The notes beneath the pieces are model-generated. The model ran no database searches, had not been told where the DNA came from, and saw nothing but the letters and a program-made list of their open reading frames with translations. A stretch of DNA of 64,000 nt, taken from positions 47,139,854 to 47,203,853 of the forward strand of contig CM070520.1 in the NCBI GenBank assembly GCA_036346375.1, given 5' to 3'. This DNA is from Guadua angustifolia. Taxonomy: Eukaryota; Streptophyta; Magnoliopsida; Poales; Poaceae. Of the stretch, positions 55,206 through 64,000 are shown piece after piece (position 1 is the stretch's first letter; every line of letters starts with the position of its first letter). A program made the translations under genes and the position numbers.

Positions 55206-56365
55206 CCTTTCAAGCCCTTGAAAGACACTTAGGGAATTTGCAATCTTGGCTGGAAAAGCTTCAGAAATGAAATAAGAATTTAATCAGTAAACTAAAATAT
55301 AAACTTTGGCATAAATAAATTAACGTTGGTCAATTAAACATGCTCTCAACTTTAATAAAGATTGATCTATTTCTAAAACACCGTTGGGCAGTATTAGAAT
55401 AGAGCAAGCTTTATTCACACTTTCTATCATACTTGACATGGCAAAATTATTTTCAACGTTGGTCAGAAAATAAAATTACCATATGCGAAATACTATAAAA
55501 CATCTCATTTACTATTTTCTCTAATTAAATATCCACGTTGGTTTCAATTTAATCAGGGAAAAGAAAACTTAAACTTGCAGCGGAAATACAACTTTATTCA
55601 ACATTTAAACTATTTCTTCACAGCCAAAAAAAGGAAAAAAAATTTCACTGTTTTCACTATTTTTGGTCAAAAAATTGGCCCAAAATGGCCTTCTCTTCGG
55701 CTCGGTCAGAAAGCCAACGCAACATGGGCTTGGGCCGCAAAAAATCCTTCCCGCCTGGGCCTTAAGCAGCCCAGCCGAGCAGCCATCAATCCTCGCCGTC
55801 CGATTGCGATTGACGGCCGAGATCGCTTCAGCGCTTCGGTTAAAACCCGGAAAAATCGGCGCGGCATTGAAACCCTAATTCATTCGCCTCGACTCCGTCG
55901 CGCCGTCTCGATCTGGCGCCTTTTGCGAAGAGAGAGAGACGGAAGCGGCGGCGCCGGCCATGAGCCCTCTCGCCGAGCACGCGACCGCCCGTAGGTGGAC
56001 GGCGCGCCGTCAGCGGCCTTGCGGCGGTGCCCTTGCATGTGCTGAGGCGACGATTCGCACGTAGCGCGGAGGCGCATCGCACGAGGGCGCGGAGGCTGCT
56101 GAGGAGAGGCTACTTCTTCCCGTGGCTGTCGCCGATGGAGACAAGTACGGCAAAGCCAGGTAAAAAATTTCTTCTTCCCCTTTTTCTTGATTTGGTTCTT
56201 CGGGTTTTGGGGAAAAATAGTCTAGGGTTTTACAGATTTGGGGAAATCCCGATTTAGGGTTCTAATCTGAGGCTAAAGACACTTCCTCTCCTTCTAATTT
56301 CTTCGCATTGAGACAAAACCCGAAGGTTCCAACACATCTAGGGTTAGGGTTAGGGTAAAACATCG
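55206..56365 (-). other. Long leader of the copia element, with gene-like and telomere-like sequence
   Basis: About 1.16 kb between primer site and gag. 56230-56358 holds several ccctaaatc/aaaccctag words and a tandem tagggttagggttaggg. 55680-56160 is GC-rich; on the plus strand it looks like a host promoter and first exon (gggcttgggcc, aaaccctaattc, CpG-rich Arg-coding frames, gccag|gtaaaaa). 55260-55560 is AT-rich with repeated acgttgg words. It may be a captured gene fragment, but no product is recognised. Confidence 0.5.
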
Positions 56366-56379
56366 TGGCTCTGATACCA
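56366..56379 (-). promoter_or_regulatory. Primer binding site (initiator tRNA-Met)
   Basis: The minus strand reads tggtatcagagcca one base inside the right LTR, the standard initiator-Met tRNA complement. This fixes the element's orientation. Confidence 0.95.
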
Positions 56380-56380
56380 T

Positions 56381-56811
56381 TGATAGATTTTCTAGGGTTC
56401 TAAGATCTTCCCCTTCACCACTAACCACTAGATCTACAAGTATTAGACACATACCTTCGGTGTTGCCGTTACTTCCGTTTGATCCCGAAGCCATGGTGGT
56501 CGAAGCCTTCGGGAGATGTAGAGGATGTAGCGGCGTTCCCTCCTTGCTCCTGTTCGGACGGAGAGGAAGAAGACGGTGATGAAGAACAGCAGCGGCGGCC
56601 TTCCTGTCACTACACGCGCTAGGGTTTAGATCGGACTAGGAAATGTGGGGCGCAAGAGGTACGGCGAACGTTGGTTCGCGTGCTGGCCTTGACCCTTCTT
56701 TATATAGCGCGGGTGTGACAGGGGGCCGCAACCATGAGGTTGTTGTGCCCCCGATCAGGGCGCGGACGTGGGCTTGGTCTTTGACAGAGCCCACACGAGA
56801 TCAACCCAACA
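56381..56811 (-). repeat. 5' LTR of the copia element
   Basis: 431 bp, matching 45618-46048. It contains a minus-strand TATA (gctatataaag near 56700-56710). On the plus strand an open frame starting at 56643 runs through this LTR into the kinase of RLK copy 4. Confidence 0.95.
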
Positions 56812-57877
56812 CCAACAACTTCAGTGATGGCAACCTTGTTGGGGCTGGGGGATTTGGCAAGGTCTACCGGGGCCGGCTAGCTGACGACTCGATCGTCGCG
56901 ATTAAAGTCCTCAACATGCAGAGCCATACAGCCTCCAAGAGCTTCGACGCCGAGTGCCGTGCACTGCGCATGGCTCGGCACCGGAACCTGCTGAGGATAC
57001 TCAGCACTTGCTCCAATCTTGACTTCAAGGCACTGGTGCTCCCGTACATGGCAAATGGGAGCCTGGAGAACTGGCTGTCGCCGTCGTCCAGATCGAGTGG
57101 TAGCAGCAGCGGCGGGGGTCGCTTTCGCTTGGGACCTGCCAAGAGAGTGGGCATCATGCTAGATGTGGCGATGGCCATGTCGTACTTGCATCACGAACTC
57201 CCCGAGGTAGTCCTTCACTGTGATTTGAAGCCCAGCAATGTGCTGCTGGATCAAGATATGACCGCACATGTCGCAGATTTTGGCATTGCAAGGCTTCTGT
57301 TGGGCGACGACGACGCCGCCATATTCTCAGCAAGCATGCCAGGAACAATTGGGTATATGGCACCAGGTACCGCATCATCTAAGCTAGCTTAATTTGTTGC
57401 CCTTTTTTATTGCTATATTATCCTCCTAGATTAACTATCCGTGCTGTACTATGTGGAGCATTTTTTGTTATGTAGTCGTATCTAAATATATAAGTAATGC
57501 TATCGCGATGCATGAACAGAGTGCGGCTTGGCGGGGAAAGCATCGCGGCAGAGTGATGTTTTCAGCTACGGCATCCTACTCTTACAAGTGTTCACAGGGA
57601 AGAATCCAATGGATCCCATGTTCGTCGGGGAGCTTAGCCTGCGTTCGTGGGTCAATCAAGCTTTTCCTTCCGGGCTCGCTCATGTCGTGGACAGCCACCT
57701 ACTCGAACATGATGAGGATGACGACATGTGGATGAATTTACTGCTGGTAATGGCAGCGGTGGCCTACGGTCGATAATGGAGCTGGGTTTGCTGTGCTCAA
57801 ATCACTCGCCTGAAGAAAGGACGACCATGAAAGATGTGGTTGCCAGGCTGCAGAAAATCAAGGATGTTTACATGTGA
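56812..57877 (+). pseudogene. LRR-RLK copy 4, 3' part (kinase exons)
   Basis: It resumes at NNFSDGNLVGAGGFGKVYRG and keeps VAIKVL, HCDLKPSN and DFGIARLL. Exon 1 ends at 57366; the intron is 57367-57519; exon 2 is 57520-57877. Exon 2 has two extra bases (gacgacatgtgg against gacgatgtgg near 57723), so it stops after VAYGR at 57774-57776. It follows the right-hand target duplication of the copia element. Confidence 0.9.
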
Positions 57878-58086
57878 CTGTCAGAAACCAGACATACGTG
57901 GATCACCTGCAGGTTAAGTAGTTATTTCTCTACGACCTTGATTAATTAGTGTCTGCATGTTCCATCGAGCAAATAATCCATGCAGTTAATTTAACGGTAA
58001 AGACGTCTGTTATTATGATGGTCATGACAGGCCAAAGAAAGTATTTTGGCAAGTTGCACATTGCATGCATAATGACATGTGAGCAA
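57878..58086 (+). other. 3' flank of RLK copy 4, cut by a copia LTR
   Basis: Conserved 3' flank up to atgtgagcaa, where a copia LTR is inserted. The TIR element that follows the other copies is absent. Confidence 0.5.
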
Positions 58087-59000
58087 TGTTGTAAAACGTC
58101 GAAGAATGCCAACAAACAATCAACGGATGTAGATGCAATCACAAGAGTAAGAACAATAAACACACAATATAGGGGTGGAATTCTCTCTCGCTTTATTGAT
58201 TCAATCGTTTACAATGAGGGGGCACCCGATATATATAGCCGTGAGAGAGAGTTCGGATTCGACCACATTAGGAAGAGGTAGAGTCCTAACCATATTTGGT
58301 TTAGGTTTCCTTATCTCACAACACTCCACCTTGGTCGAATACCGCGTAATGCATATGTCTCGTTAAAAACTCCACTCAAAAACCCAGTGGGAAAAAGGAG
58401 ATGGAGAAAAGAGTACATCGCACTCGCATGCACTGTTGCACTAGTTACCTCATTAAAAACCTTTATGTGAGAAAACTTCAGGAAAACTCACAAAGGGAAA
58501 AAGAGTACAACTTATTACCTTCAGGATTTTATTAGGATCTTCAGGATCGCAATAAAGGTTATGGTTCAAGGGTTTCCACCCCCTGAACTTTGCATCTCTC
58601 TAAGTTTTCTCATTCCAATGTCTTTAACATATCTTTGAAATGTGGATTTAGGCAAAGACTTAGTGAATAAATCTGCGAGACTTTCACATGACTTAGTTTG
58701 CAAGATTTTTATCTCAACGCTCTTCTAGAGTTTGTGATGATAGAATAACTTAGGAGCAATATGCTTCATGATGTTGCTCTTTACATAACGCAATTGCATT
58801 TGTGCAACACAAGCAGAATTATCTTCATAGATAATTGTGGGGTTATTGACGGTGTTAAGGCCACATGACTTCTAGATATGGCTAATCACACGTCGCAACC
58901 AAATACAATCACGTGAGGCTTCATACAGGGTTATAATCTCTGAGTGGTTGGTAGAAGTTGCTACCAGCGTCTGTTTACAAGACTTATTTATTGCTTTCCT
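58087..59000 (-). mobile_element. 3' end of a copia element (LTR 58087-58323 plus RNase H remnant)
   Basis: A TG..CA LTR of 237 bp (tgttgtaaaacg .. tctcacaaca) is followed by a minus-strand polypurine-like ccaaggtggag. A decayed RNase H follows: minus-strand CKQTLVATSTNHSEI, LYEASRDCIWLRRVI, YEDNSACVAQMQL and SLADLFTKSLPKSTF, with stops between. It is the same LTR family as the solo LTR at 14734. The right border is uncertain. Confidence 0.75.
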
Positions 59001-59810
59001 TTCTCCCATTGATCTGCATTTAAATCGGCGACGATTGCTTCCAGTGTTTTTCAGATTGGATTGATTGATTCTCTTCCGAAGGAAGCAGAACTCTGATTCA
59101 TAGAGTTGGGTCTCTTCTCGCCTCTTTCTCTTTTGTTGTCTTCCTTATTCGATGATTTCTTAATCTGGATTCCATAAATATCTCTTCGGTTGCTGAATCT
59201 ATATAACCCCACTGCTTCTTACCTCTCCTGCAGATGTGTTGAGCTTATCCATTGAGCAGAGGTAATGTGCAACCTTCCTGATATCGTCGATGTGGCGTAA
59301 GGGTAGGTCATCAGTGGTGGGCGACGAGATAGGCTGGTGGCACTGTTAGAGTTCACCTCGACGGATGATGTCAATAGGTTGAGTGAGGTGCTCGCCAGGA
59401 GAGGCAAGGAGGCGGTGAAGCTGGTTGATGGGGTGTGGCTATGGTACGGTCGAAACAAGACGTACGAGTCACGCACGCCGCTAATGGTAGAAGCCACATA
59501 TAGATGACGCTTACCTGTTCAACATCTTTGTGCTCATGGGGTAGCAGGTGATGCCTCTCTCGGTCGATTGATCGATATTGAATTATGGCGTTACAAATTT
59601 ACAATCTCAAGTGTTATGATGTTATTATTTAAATTTGTGAAATTAAAGATAATTTTAAGCCTGAGTATATAAATATTTGCTTGGAATTTGTATACTCCGA
59701 TGAATTGATTTAAACATCTAATCATTGCACATTTATAATGAATATTATTATTTAGATAAGGTTAATATTTTTTACAAATAAATTTTTTACCGTAAATTAA
59801 GTTCACCTAG
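59001..59810. other. Unique intergenic DNA upstream of RLK copy 5
   Basis: It is not related to the upstream module of copies 1-4. 59240-59510 is moderately GC-rich, and on the plus strand a segment reads LSEVLARRGKEAVKLVDGVW, LWYGRNKTYES; this may be a gene fragment of unknown identity. 59570-59800 is AT-rich with nothing recognisable. Confidence 0.35.
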
Positions 59811-59815
59811 CTAAG

Positions 59816-59823
59816 TATATATA
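59816..59823 (+). promoter_or_regulatory. TATA box of RLK copy 5
   Basis: TATATATAG then gacatgaaagcatgcctg, about 70 bp before the ATG at 59889, as in copies 1 and 3. Everything upstream of this point is different, so only the core promoter was kept. Confidence 0.55.
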
Positions 59824-59888
59824 GACATGAAAGCATGCCTGTACGATAAAAACGGCTGTAGTGCTAGCGGCTACTGCGCACCGTAGCT

Positions 59889-62800
59889 ATGGCGCTCCAG
59901 GCGCGCTTTGCCGCGGCAGCTTTGGTACTAGTGGCCATCTCGTCTGCAAACACGGCCGTCTCGGCCTTACCCAGCAACTCCTCCGACATGGCGACGCTGC
60001 TGGCGTTCAAAGCCCGGGTTTCTGACCCGCTCGGCGTCCTGCGCAGCAACTGGACAGCCCAAGCCCCTCTGTGCAGCTGGGTTGGCGTGTCATGCAGCAG
60101 GCACCACCGCCGTCGGGAGTTGGTCACCGCCCTGGTGCTACCTGGCGTGCGGCTCGGCGGCAACCTCGCACCTCAGCTCGGTAACCTCTCCTTCCTCTCC
60201 CTCCTCATCCTCAGCAATACCGACCTCGCCGGTCCCATCCCCGCCGACCTCGGCCGGTTGCCCCGCCTTAGATCCATGGACCTTTCGGGGAATCGCCTGT
60301 CCGGCGCTATCCCTACCACCATCTACAACCTCACCGGGATCGAGAGCCTCGACTTGAGCCTCAACAACCTCACCGGAGGGATCCCGATCCCCCCAGGAGG
60401 CCCAGAGGCACCGGAGACGCTGCGCGGCCTCCGGCTCCTAAGCCTTCGGAACAACGACTTGGCAGGGCCCATACCGGAGCGGCTATTCAACAGCACGACG
60501 GAGCTAAGGTACCTGCACCTCGGGTACAACAGCCTCTCAGGAGGCATCCCGGTGGCCATTAGCTTCTTGCCCAAGGTCACCGCCATTTTCATGAAGGAGA
60601 ACGGCTTGTCTGGTCCCCTGCCGCCAACCCTGCTCAATGTGTCCACTCTACAAACACTGCGCCTTAGCAAAAACAACCTCTCCGGAGCCATCCCATCCGC
60701 GGCCGGCAACGGGAGTAGAGCCATGCTACTGGAGAACCTGGGGCTATCCTGGAATCAATTCACCGGGACGATTCCTTCGGGGCTGGCCAATTGCTTGCAC
60801 CTCACTGGGCTCTCTCTATCTTATAACTACTTCGGTGGAACCGTACCTGAATGGCTAGGGGCGCTGCAACGCCTCACCTTCATCTCCCTTGGCGTGAATC
60901 GCCTTGTTGGTAAGATACCAGCAGAGTTGGGCAACATCACGGGACTTGTCACCTTGGACATGAGTGAGTGCTTGCTGGAGGGGGAGATACCGCCGGAGCT
61001 AGGACGGTTAACGCGGCTTTACTGGCTAGACCTCGGGAGCAATCTCCTGAACGGCGAAATCCCATCGTCTCTCGGTAACTTGTCAGCCATTACCGCTTTA
61101 GAAATGACAGAAAACAACCTGACCGGGCAAGTGCCCGCGACATTGGGGAACCTGAAAGATCTCTCTTACTTCGGCATCGCAGGGAATTTCCTTGAAGGCA
61201 ATCTCAACTTTCTTAGTGCTCTTTGCCAATGTACCAACATGCAGAAGCTCCAGATATGCACGAATTCCTTCACAGGAACCCTCCCGCAGTGCCTGGGAAA
61301 CCTGACAGGGCTGCAAGTCTTCTTGGCGTGTGAGAATCAAATTACCGGCAGCGTGCCTCCCGTGCTGTCAAATCTAAGCAAACTCTACATGTTAGATCTC
61401 CGTAAGAACCAACTAACCGGGAGAATCCCGGTACCTATCACAAGTATGAAAAATCTTCAGATGCTTGACCTCTCTAGGAACAACCTGACTGGCAGCATAC
61501 CAAGAGAAGTCGGCAGGTTCCGCAACATACAACAACTGAACCTCGATGCTAATAACTTGGTTGGTCCAATACCGGACAGCATCGGCAACCTGAGCTTGCA
61601 ACTGCGAATTCTGACGCTGTCACGCAATATGCTCTCGTCCAGCATACCACTAAGCTTATGGAGCAACGAGAACCTTCTGCAGCTCGACCTGTCTCGCAAC
61701 TCCTTGATTGGCTCTCTGCCAGCTGAACTCGCGAACCTGAAAATGATAGTCCAAATGAATCTTTCAGCCAACAGGTTGCATGGTAGCCTACCGGCTTCGA
61801 TCGGGCAGCTCGAAATGCTTATCTATCTCAATCTTTCAAGCAACCTATTCCAAGGCGCTATTCCAGACACATTTGGCAAGCTGATCAGCATCAACACCCT
61901 GGACCTCTCCTACAACTCCCTCTCTGGTGCCATCCCCATGTCCCTGGTCAATCTCACCGTCCTCACCAGCCTAAACCTCTCTTTCAACAGACTAGATGGG
62001 CAGATACCAGAGGGTGGTGTCTTCTCAAACATGAGCCTTCAATCACTGGTTGGAAACTCGAAGCTCTGCGGCCTTCCACACTTGGGATTTCTGCCCTGCC
62101 GCCCAAACAAAGAGCATCCACACTCTCGCTCACCAAAATTATGGCGTCATTTCAAGTTCCTGCTCCCCTTAGTAGTAGTTCTTGGAATGATCCTTTTCTT
62201 TCCTTATACATGGTGGTTAAGAGAAGACGGGCCAGAAACAACAGGCACCGACCACCTCTGCCATGGAGCTGGCACTCAACCACCGATCGATCTCCTACCA
62301 CGAGCTTCGTCGTGCTACCAACAACTTCAGTGATGGCAACCTTGTTGGGGCTGGGGGATTTGGCAAGGTCTACCGGGGCCGGCTAGCTGACGACTCGATC
62401 GTCGCGATTAAAGTCCTCAACATGCAGAGCCATACGGCCTCCAAGAGCTTCGACGCCGAGTGCCGTGCACTGCGCATGGCTCGGCACCGGAACCTGCTGA
62501 GGATACTCAGCACTTGCTCCAATCTCGACTTCAAGGCACTGGTGCTCCCCTACATGGCAAATGGGAGCCTGGAGAACTGGCTGTCGCCGTCGTCCAGATC
62601 GAGTGGTAGCAGCGGCGGCGGGGGTCGCTTTCGCTTGGGACCTTCCAAGAGAGTGGACATCATGCTAGATGTGGCGATGGCCATGTCGTACTTGCATCAC
62701 GAACTCCCAGAGGTAGTCCTTCACTGTGATTTGAAGCCCAGCAATGTGCTGCTGGATCAAGATATGACCGCACATGTCGCAGATTTTGGCATTGCAAGGC

Positions 62801-63379
62801 TTCTGTTGGGCGACGACGACGACGCCATATTCTCAGCAAGCATGCCAGGAACAATTGGGTATATGGCACCAGGTACCGCATCATCTAACGTAGCTTAATT
62901 TGTTGCCTTTTTATTGCTATATTATCCTCCTAAATTAACTATCCGTGCTGTACTATGTGGAGCATTTTTTGTTATGTAGTTGTATCTAAATATATAAGTG
63001 ATGCTATCGCGATGCATGAACAGAGTGCGGCTTGGCGGGGAAAGCATCGCGGCAGAGTGATGTTTTCAGCTACGGCATCCTACTCTTACAAGTGTTCACT
63101 GGGAAGAATCCAATGGATCCCATGTTCGTCGGGGAGCTTAGCCTGCGTTCGTGGGTCAATCAAGCTTTTCCTTCCGGGCTCGCTCATGTCGTGGACGGCC
63201 AACTGCTCGAACATGATGAGGATGACGATGTAGATGAATTTACTACTGGAAATGGCAGCGGTGGCCTACGGTCGATAATGGAGCTGGGTTTGCTGTGCTC
63301 AAATCACTCGCCTGAAGAAAGGACGACCATGAAAGATGTGGTTGCCAGGCTGCAGAAAATCAAGGATGTTTACATGTGA
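59889..63379 (+). pseudogene. LRR-XII receptor-like kinase, copy 5, ectodomain and kinase in different frames
   Basis: Start, signal peptide, N-cap, all LRRs and most of the membrane helix are open (FLLPLVVVLGMILFF). One T is missing in ccttttctttcc (near 62200) and one A in gggccagaaac (near 62232) relative to the other copies. The receptor frame then runs 30-35 foreign residues to a stop at 62331-62333 (814 aa). The kinase is intact in the other frame from an internal ATG at 62263 (MELALNHRSIS) through GAGGFGKVYRG, HCDLKPSN, DFGIARLL. Exon 1 ends at 62872; exon 2 is 63024-63379. Possible products are a receptor-like protein with a short tail and, less likely, a kinase alone. A sequencing error in two homopolymers should be excluded before calling it dead. 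Confidence 0.88.
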
Positions 63380-63748
63380 CTGTCAGAAACCAGACTTACA
63401 TGGATCGCCTGCAGGTTTACATGGATCGCCTTGACTAATTAGTGTCTGCATGTTCCATCGTGCAAATAATCCATGCAGTTAATTTAACGGTAAAGACGTC
63501 TGTTATTATGATGCTCATGACAGGCCAAAGATTAGTATTTTGGCAAGTTGCACATTACATGCATAATGATATGTGAGCAATACCTTCCATCCATATAGGA
63601 TTGATTGTTCGAGACGGTGTGTTCTCTTGTATTTGATTTTGAACTGTGTGTTCCCCTCTATTTGTTAAGGTCCCAATTTAACACACTAATTTTTGCGTTC
63701 ATATGGGTGTTGAGCAATTTTATTTGAAATTCCTGTGGGGCGTAACTA
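63380..63748 (+). other. 3' flank of RLK copy 5
   Basis: Conserved 3' flank, with a small local change (tacatggatcgcc repeated near 63398-63430). No gene. Confidence 0.45.
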
Positions 63749-64000
63749 TTGTGAGGTTAATCTCGAACTAATAAATTTAAAATTATCTCCCTAAGATGTT
63801 ATGCGCCATCTTCTCCATCTATCCCTCTTCCCTTTCCTCTACTCATTTCCCCCACCAACTTTTTCCGTCTCTAACATAAAAATTTAAAATTAACACATTT
63901 AAACTTTGAAAATTTTAAATAGGAAATTTCAACCCAAAAAAATTCAACTCAAAAAAATTTAAATAAAAAAAAATTCAAATTAGAAAGTTTTAACTCAAAT
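63749..64000. mobile_element. Start of the TIR element after RLK copy 5 (runs off the window)
   Basis: ttgtgaggttaatctc after TA, followed by the aaagtttca array, as after copies 1-3. The right end lies beyond the window. Confidence 0.5.

Larger units (their letters stand above)
45618..56811 (-). mobile_element. Ty1/copia retrotransposon inserted in RLK copy 4
   Basis: An 11,194-bp insert with target duplication ccaac (45613-45617 and 56812-56816). Two 431-bp LTRs (TG..CA) bound it, with a tRNA-Met primer site next to the right LTR and a polypurine tract next to the left, so the element runs on the minus strand. Coding order gag, protease, integrase, RT-RNase H is that of Ty1/copia. A 4.7-kb gypsy-type LTR sits in the gag-protease junction. 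Without it the element is about 6.5 kb. Frame lesions (TAA at 49452-49454, shifts near 48195 and 48020) make it defective. Confidence 0.95.

Overview
This is nuclear DNA of a grass (Poaceae), not a bacterial or viral window. The evidence is plant LRR receptor-like kinase (RLK) genes with a conserved intron in the kinase domain, dense nested LTR retrotransposons (copia, and gypsy with TGTAACACCC-type LTRs), LINE tails, hAT/Tourist/Mutator-type MITEs, and an intronless SUVH-type histone methyltransferase gene. I cannot fix the species.

The backbone is a tandem array of five same-strand (+) LRR-RLK copies of the Xa21/EFR/FLS2-like LRR-XII class: signal peptide, LRR N-cap, about 22-24 LRRs, one membrane helix and a non-RD Ser/Thr kinase (HCDLKPSN). 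A ~151-153 bp intron splits the APE codon. Copies 2 (10244-13728, 1110 aa) and 3 (20312-23815, 1116 aa) read through completely. Copy 1 (2662-6083) has a 50-bp frameshifting deletion. Copy 4 (42661-57877) has lost its start, has a 1-bp deletion, a LINE insertion, an 11.2-kb copia insertion and a 2-bp insertion in exon 2. Copy 5 (59889-63379) has two 1-bp deletions at the membrane/juxtamembrane segment, which put ectodomain and kinase in different frames. The copies are nearly identical except at solvent-exposed positions of about twelve central LRRs. That pattern suggests selection on ligand recognition.

Layout: 0-2.6 kb, AT-rich repeats, an upstream module and a MITE; 2.7-6.1 copy 1; 6.5-7.8 a TIR element; 7.8-10.2 spacer and upstream module; 10.2-13.7 copy 2; 14.1-16.7 TIR element with nested insertions; 16.7-20.3 spacer with hAT element and MITEs; 20.3-23.8 copy 3; 24.2-25.1 TIR element carrying a long inverted repeat; 25.2-40.5 an island of degraded copia, gypsy, hAT and LINE sequences enclosing a SUVH gene broken by a LINE; 40.6-42.4 a degenerate tandem repeat; 42.7-57.9 copy 4 with its nested insertions; 58.1-59.0 a copia end; 59.9-63.4 copy 5; the TIR element begins again at 63.75 and runs off the window.

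The duplicated unit appears to be upstream module + RLK + 3' flank + TIR element. Because the copies are paralogous, several insertions can be checked against an uninterrupted site elsewhere in the window. If the intact genes work as their family does, they are plasma-membrane immune receptors. The pseudogene copies may serve as donors for gene conversion or make truncated decoys; that last point is inference.
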